NCBI GenBank assembly: GCA_001603685.1
Contig: LUZO01000187.1
Coordinates: 1-8,503 of the forward strand
Direction: 5' to 3'
Origin: Bacteroidales bacterium Bact_23
GTDB taxonomy: Bacteria > Bacteroidota > Bacteroidia > Bacteroidales > Lentimicrobiaceae
DNA length: 8,503 nucleotides
Shown: in pieces, positions 4,786-8,503 of the stretch
Position numbering within the stretch: the first letter of the stretch is position 1
How the letters are laid out: every line of letters begins with the position of its first letter
Made by a program: the position numbers and the translations under genes
The notes under the pieces: model-generated
Databases searched by the model: none
What the model was told of the DNA's origin: nothing
What the model saw: the letters and a program-made list of their open reading frames with translations, nothing else

Positions 4786-5961
4786 CTACATCAGCTTCTG
4801 ATACACCTGCCACCAGCGGTCGGGAATCTCGTTGTTGCAGGCCGTTTCGTAATCCCTATACGAACACGGAACAATATAGTGGTTTGCGTATTTCTGTTTA
4901 TTGTCGTTTCCGGTAATGACCTCCATCCACCAGCGGTCGCTCTTGCGGCTTTTCATAAACACAACGCCGTCGCTGAAATCGCTCACCGGAACGGTGTAAA
5001 AGATAAACGAATCGTTTGTCCGCGACGGATACTCCTTTTTTCTGACATTGAAGCCCTCAAATACATACCACACCATCTGCGCCAGCAACTGTGCGGTGAT
5101 TCCGCGGCGGTCGAATGACGGGTTGTATTCAAAAAAGCCGATGGATGAGAGTTTGTCGCTCATGGCAGCATAGCGCACAATCTGGCAGGCCTGATCACCG
5201 GTAAAGCCGTTGGGGCCGGCATTTGCATTTCCGGGAGCATCGGAAGCCCGGATGGCGCCTATATCGAACGAGAGCATATCGGCATTGCGCACCAGCGGTT
5301 CCGCTTCTTTCATATCGGCGGTAAGCGCACCCAGCCGGTAGCTGTCGAAAAGCAGCTTTCTCATCAGATCGAGCGCCGTCTGATCAACAAAATAAGTCTG
5401 ATAGCCCAGGTTCGTGTAATTGAACAGGTAGTTGGGCTTCTGCATGATGATGCGGCTGAGGTAGGTTTGCGAATTCAGTTCCGACTGATTTTCGCCCAGA
5501 TCAAAAACCGGATCCACAACAGCCATATTGATGATTTGCTCCAGTTGCTCGTAACCTTTATACATGGCATAAGTGAGATCCTGGCCTCCGCCGATGATGA
5601 CCGGCAGGATTTTATTCCCCACCAGATGGGCCACCGTTGACGAAAGTGCAAAATAGGTGTCTTCGATGGTAAATCCCTGGCGGATATTGCCCAGGTCGGC
5701 AATTCGTGAGGTCCATGCTCCGGGATAAAGACGGTAAAGCTGTTTCCTGACTTCATCGGCGGCGGCAGCGGAGCCTTCGTTTGCAACTGCGGCGCGGTCT
5801 TCGTTCACCCCGATTATGGCGATGTCAACGCCGGTAACCTCCGGAAAGTCAGTGTTTTCGCGATAAGCCAGCAATTGATGGCCAAGGCGCGGGCGCGAAA
5901 CAGTACCATCCTCATCAAACAAATCATCGGACAAGGGATCAAAATAGATGGAGATATCCAT
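4786..5961 (-). CDS. Arginase-fold (ureohydrolase) family protein with altered metal site
   Basis: This 391-residue protein follows the arginase/agmatinase/formimidoylglutamase fold and belongs to a Bacteroidota group usually labelled formimidoylglutamase. The hallmark motifs can be aligned but are changed. The GG(D/G)H motif reads GGGQD (124-128), so the metal-binding His is Gln127. DAHxD reads DPVFD (150-154), keeping both Asp but replacing His with Val152. The SxDxDxxDP motif reads SFDIGAIRASDAPG (231-244), keeping Asp233 but with Gly235 for the second Asp. Three of six expected Mn ligands are therefore missing, while EYNP (278-281) resembles the conserved ExNP of active enzymes. A C-terminal extension with SDRWWMEV (341-348) and DRWWQVY (381-387) lies beyond the catalytic fold. 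Histidine degradation is thus not assured; it may be a binding or structural protein. No other hut genes are nearby. It lies 133 bases behind topA but has a good promoter of its own. Confidence 0.87.
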   Translation of the reverse strand: MDISIYFDPLSDDLFDEDGTVSRPRLGHQLLAYRENTDFPEVTGVDIAIIGVNEDRAAVANEGSAAAADEVRKQLYRLYPGAWTSRIADLGNIRQGFTIEDTYFALSSTVAHLVGNKILPVIIGGGQDLTYAMYKGYEQLEQIINMAVVDPVFDLGENQSELNSQTYLSRIIMQKPNYLFNYTNLGYQTYFVDQTALDLMRKLLFDSYRLGALTADMKEAEPLVRNADMLSFDIGAIRASDAPGNANAGPNGFTGDQACQIVRYAAMSDKLSSIGFFEYNPSFDRRGITAQLLAQMVWYVFEGFNVRKKEYPSRTNDSFIFYTVPVSDFSDGVVFMKSRKSDRWWMEVITGNDNKQKYANHYIVPCSYRDYETACNNEIPDRWWQVYQKLM

Positions 5962-5986
5962 AGATAATCGGTGGTTTTTGAAAGCC

Positions 5987-6018
5987 CAAACCTATAATTT
6001 TTCTCCGGATTTACCAAA
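5987..6018 (-). promoter_or_regulatory. Bacteroidota-type promoter for the arginase-like gene
   Basis: On the minus strand TAGGTTTG (5994-5987) is an exact TAnnTTTG match and TTTG (6018-6015) lies 20 bases upstream. Transcription would begin near 5980, about 20 bases before the ATG at 5961. It implies that the gene can be transcribed independently of topA. Confidence 0.6.
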
Positions 6019-6075
6019 TCAGCGGGACAGGTTGAAAAAATACCTGCCATGCATTTTGCAACCCCCGGTTATCCC

Positions 6076-6091
6076 GACAAATAGCTTTGTC
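6076..6091 (-). other. Small hairpin just after the topA stop
   Basis: GACAAA and TTTGTC form a perfect 6-bp stem around a 4-base loop, starting four bases after the topA stop codon. There is no T-tract behind it, so it may mark or stabilise a 3' end but is not a clear intrinsic terminator. Readthrough into the arginase-like gene is possible. Confidence 0.35.
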
Positions 6092-6094
6092 AGC

Positions 6095-8425
6095 CTATTT
6101 CTTCCGGGTTTTCGGTTTTGCCGCTTTTTTCGGCGCTTCATCCGACTTTTTCGCAATTTCCCGGCACTGTTCAAGGGTAAGCGAAGCGGGATCGGTTCCT
6201 TTGGGTATCCGGTAGTTCGATTTGCCGATGGCGATGTACGGGCCATAGCGACCGTTGAGCACCTGCACTTCAGCATCCTCCTCAAATACCCTGATCACCC
6301 TTTCGCGTTCCTTTTTGCGTTTCTCTTCAATCAGTTCGATGGCTCGATCCTGTTCAATGGTTGCAGGATCATCGGATTTTGCAAGCGAATAAAAGGCTGA
6401 ACCGTGTTTCACATAGGGGCCGAAACGGCCGATGGCAACCGTAAGTTCAGCGCCTTCGTACTCACCTATGCTGCGGGGGTAATCAAACAGCTTGAGCACC
6501 TCTTCCAGGGTTATCGATTCGATGCTTTGCCCTTTTTTCAGGCTGGCAAAACGGGGTTTCTCCTCATCTTCGGCTTCTCCGATCTGGGCAATCGGGCCAA
6601 ACCGGCCAATTTTCACATAAATATTCTTTCCGGAAGCCGCATCCACCCCAAGCAGGCGTTCACCCTTTACCTTATCCGATTTCTGGAGGGTTTCCTTCAC
6701 CTGTTTTGCAAACGGATAGTAGAATTCCCTGATCATCTGGTTCCAGACTTTCTGCCCCTGAGCAATCTCGTCGAACTCCTTTTCCACATTTGCGGTAAAG
6801 TTGTAGTCAAAAATATTTTCGAAATTCTGAACCAGGAAGGCGGTAACCAGTGTCCCGATATCAGTGGGAAACAATTTGCCTTTTTCCTGTCCGTAATTCT
6901 CTGTTTTTACCGTTTCTGTAATTTTTTTATTCTTCAGTTTCAGCAGGTCATAATTCCGCTGAATGCCCGGTTTATCATCTTTTACAACATACTCCCTCTT
7001 CTGAATGGTTGAAATGGTGGGCGCATAGGTTGAAGGGCGGCCGATTCCCAGCTCTTCCATCTTCTTCACCAGACTGGCTTCGCTGTAGCGCGGCGGCTGA
7101 TGCGAGAATTTCTGGGTAGCCAGCATCTCCGCCAGATTCAGGTCCTGGCCAGCCTTTACCGGCGGCAGCATGGCCTCGTCGGTATCCTGCAGCTCATCAT
7201 CGGTTGATTCCATATAAACCTTCAGGAATCCGTCGAATTTGATGACCTCGCCTTTTGCCAGGAATTTCTCCTTTGAATTTGAGATATCAATGGTAATGGT
7301 GGTCCTTTCGAGTTCGGCGTCGGCCATTTGCGAGGCAATGGTTCTTTTCCAGATCAGGTCGTAGAGTTTCTTCTGAGAAGCATCACCCGGAACCTCGCGG
7401 TTTTCCATATAGGTGGGCCTGATGGCCTCGTGAGCCTCCTGGGCGCCTTTGGTTTTGGTGGCATACTGCCTGGTCTTCACATATTTTTCACCGTAGAGGG
7501 CGGTAATCTCCTTTTTGGCCATCTCCAGGGCGAGCGACGAAAGGTTCACCGAGTCGGTACGCATGTAGGTAATCTTTCCTGCCTCGTACAGTTGCTGAGC
7601 AACCATCATGGTTTTTGCCACCGAGAAGCCAAGCTTCCGGCCGGCCTCCTGCTGCAGTGTGGAGGTGGTAAACGGAGGTACCGGCGATTTCTTCGCGGGT
7701 TTGGTTTCGGTATCCGATACCTTATAGGTTGCCTCAATACAGTTATTCAGAAATTTCAGCGCTTCCGGTTTCTCCTGAAAACGGCGGGTAAGTTCGGCTG
7801 TAATTTTCGGCTGGTTATCTTCGCCGGGGATGGTGAATATAGCGGTAACGCGGTAATTATAGGCGCTCTTAAATGCTTTTATCTCCTCTTCTTTCTCCAC
7901 GATGAGCCTGACGGCCACCGATTGAACCCTTCCGGCAGAAAGGGCGGGCTTCACCTTTTTCCACAGCACGGGAGATATCTCAAAACCGACCAGTCGGTCG
8001 AGAACCCTGCGGGCCTGCTGGGCATCTACCAGATTTTTGTCGATTCCGCGCGGATTCTGAATGGCATTGGTGATGGCATTCTTTGTAATCTCATGAAAAA
8101 CAATGCGGCGGATTTTTGACTTATCAAGTTCAAGCGCTTCGGTCAGATGCCACGAAATGGCCTCTCCTTCGCGGTCTTCATCGGAGGCCAGCCATACAAC
8201 TTCAGCTTTTGAGGCAAGCTCCTTCAGCTCCTTTACAACCTTTATCTTATCGCCTGAAATTTCATAATCCGGAATAAAATCATGCTCAATATCCACCCCC
8301 AACTGCTTCTTTGAAAGGTCGCGCACATGCCCGAAACTCGACTTAACCGTAAAATCCTTCCCCAGAAATCCCTCTATGGTTTTTGCTTTCGCAGGAGACT
8401 CTACAATAACCAGGTTTTTAATCAT
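6095..8425 (-). CDS. topA: DNA topoisomerase I (type IA)
   Basis: This 776-residue protein relaxes negatively supercoiled DNA by cutting one strand through a 5'-phosphotyrosine link. The N-terminal Toprim domain shows VIVESPAKAKTI (6-17, catalytic Glu9) and the acidic triad in ASDEDREGE (Asp82, Asp84, Glu88). Further on are DAQQARRVLDRLVGFEISP (134-152), SAGRVQSVA (163-171), and the active-site GKITYMRTDS with Tyr287 and Arg289. EELGIGRPSTYAPTI (457-471) is another type IA signature. The C-terminus has three Toprim C-terminal repeats centred on IGRFGP (606-611), IGRFGPYVKHG (665-675) and NGRYGPYIAIG (724-734), then a Lys-rich tail. There are no Cys-rich zinc ribbons (only two scattered Cys), unlike the 865-residue E. 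coli enzyme. It appears complete. The ATG at 8425 has an A/T-rich leader and no Shine-Dalgarno. Confidence 0.97.
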   Translation of the reverse strand: MIKNLVIVESPAKAKTIEGFLGKDFTVKSSFGHVRDLSKKQLGVDIEHDFIPDYEISGDKIKVVKELKELASKAEVVWLASDEDREGEAISWHLTEALELDKSKIRRIVFHEITKNAITNAIQNPRGIDKNLVDAQQARRVLDRLVGFEISPVLWKKVKPALSAGRVQSVAVRLIVEKEEEIKAFKSAYNYRVTAIFTIPGEDNQPKITAELTRRFQEKPEALKFLNNCIEATYKVSDTETKPAKKSPVPPFTTSTLQQEAGRKLGFSVAKTMMVAQQLYEAGKITYMRTDSVNLSSLALEMAKKEITALYGEKYVKTRQYATKTKGAQEAHEAIRPTYMENREVPGDASQKKLYDLIWKRTIASQMADAELERTTITIDISNSKEKFLAKGEVIKFDGFLKVYMESTDDELQDTDEAMLPPVKAGQDLNLAEMLATQKFSHQPPRYSEASLVKKMEELGIGRPSTYAPTISTIQKREYVVKDDKPGIQRNYDLLKLKNKKITETVKTENYGQEKGKLFPTDIGTLVTAFLVQNFENIFDYNFTANVEKEFDEIAQGQKVWNQMIREFYYPFAKQVKETLQKSDKVKGERLLGVDAASGKNIYVKIGRFGPIAQIGEAEDEEKPRFASLKKGQSIESITLEEVLKLFDYPRSIGEYEGAELTVAIGRFGPYVKHGSAFYSLAKSDDPATIEQDRAIELIEEKRKKERERVIRVFEEDAEVQVLNGRYGPYIAIGKSNYRIPKGTDPASLTLEQCREIAKKSDEAPKKAAKPKTRKK

Positions 8426-8466
8426 ATTGATGAATGTTTATTTATATCTGATGTCAAAAATCGGCA

Positions 8467-8474
8467 CAAAGTAA
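8467..8474 (-). promoter_or_regulatory. Possible -7 element upstream of topA
   Basis: On the minus strand TTACTTTG matches TAnnTTTG except for the second base and lies about 42 bases before the topA ATG. I found no good TTTG at the -33 position before the window ends, so this is only a candidate. Confidence 0.25.
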
Positions 8475-8503
8475 CAGAATAAATAGATACCACAGTTTTA
8501 ATA

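Noticed and set aside
6404..8119. Long plus-strand frames at 6404-7012 and 7328-8119
   Set aside because: Both are antisense to topA and show no motif.
1..8503. CRISPR array, insertion sequence or transposase
   Set aside because: No regularly spaced repeats, no transposase motifs and no terminal inverted repeats with target duplications were found.

Overview
The window looks like a chromosomal segment from a member of the Bacteroidota, most likely an anaerobic Bacteroidales-type bacterium. Three lines of evidence support this. Three upstream regions carry the phylum's promoter pattern (TTG or TTTG, 18-20 bases, then TAnnTTTG). Start codons are preceded by A/T-rich leaders rather than Shine-Dalgarno sequences. 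The gene families (a topA with Toprim C-terminal repeats and no zinc fingers, a Bacteroidota-type arginase-like protein, a NarI/HdrC fusion plus HdrD-like pair) are typical of that phylum. Most of the window is around 50% GC by eye, but the first ~480 bases are much more A/T-rich.

Layout: 1-480 is A/T-rich, holds the 3' end of one unidentified gene (+) and then no convincing gene, but has short repeats and C-tracts. A minus-strand tRNA with a CAT anticodon (485-558, probably tRNA-Ile2) follows, with its own promoter and terminator. Next comes tnaA (710-2086, -), encoding tryptophanase, with a terminator behind it and a ~165-base leader in front. That leader contains a possible 35-codon peptide ORF whose stop codon lies in the loop of a hairpin followed by a T-rich run. 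The 520-base divergent intergenic region then holds a strong tnaA promoter and two further inverted repeats. Two plus-strand genes follow: a membrane cytochrome-b-like/ferredoxin fusion (2607-3896) and a CCG-domain iron-sulfur protein (3930-4721). Together they form an Hdr-like quinone-linked electron-transfer module. Convergent to them are an arginase-fold protein (4786-5961, -) lacking three of six expected metal ligands, and topA (6095-8425, -), DNA topoisomerase I.

How the parts relate: tryptophanase releases indole, pyruvate and ammonia from tryptophan, and pyruvate feeds fermentation or anaerobic respiration. The Hdr-like pair probably passes electrons between a soluble donor (an electron-transfer flavoprotein is my best guess) and membrane quinone. 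The arginase-like gene and topA lie on one strand, but the former has its own promoter, so they may be only partly cotranscribed. The most interesting points are the tnaA leader architecture, the arginase-like protein with a degraded metal site, the structured intergenic DNA, and the composition break at the tRNA.
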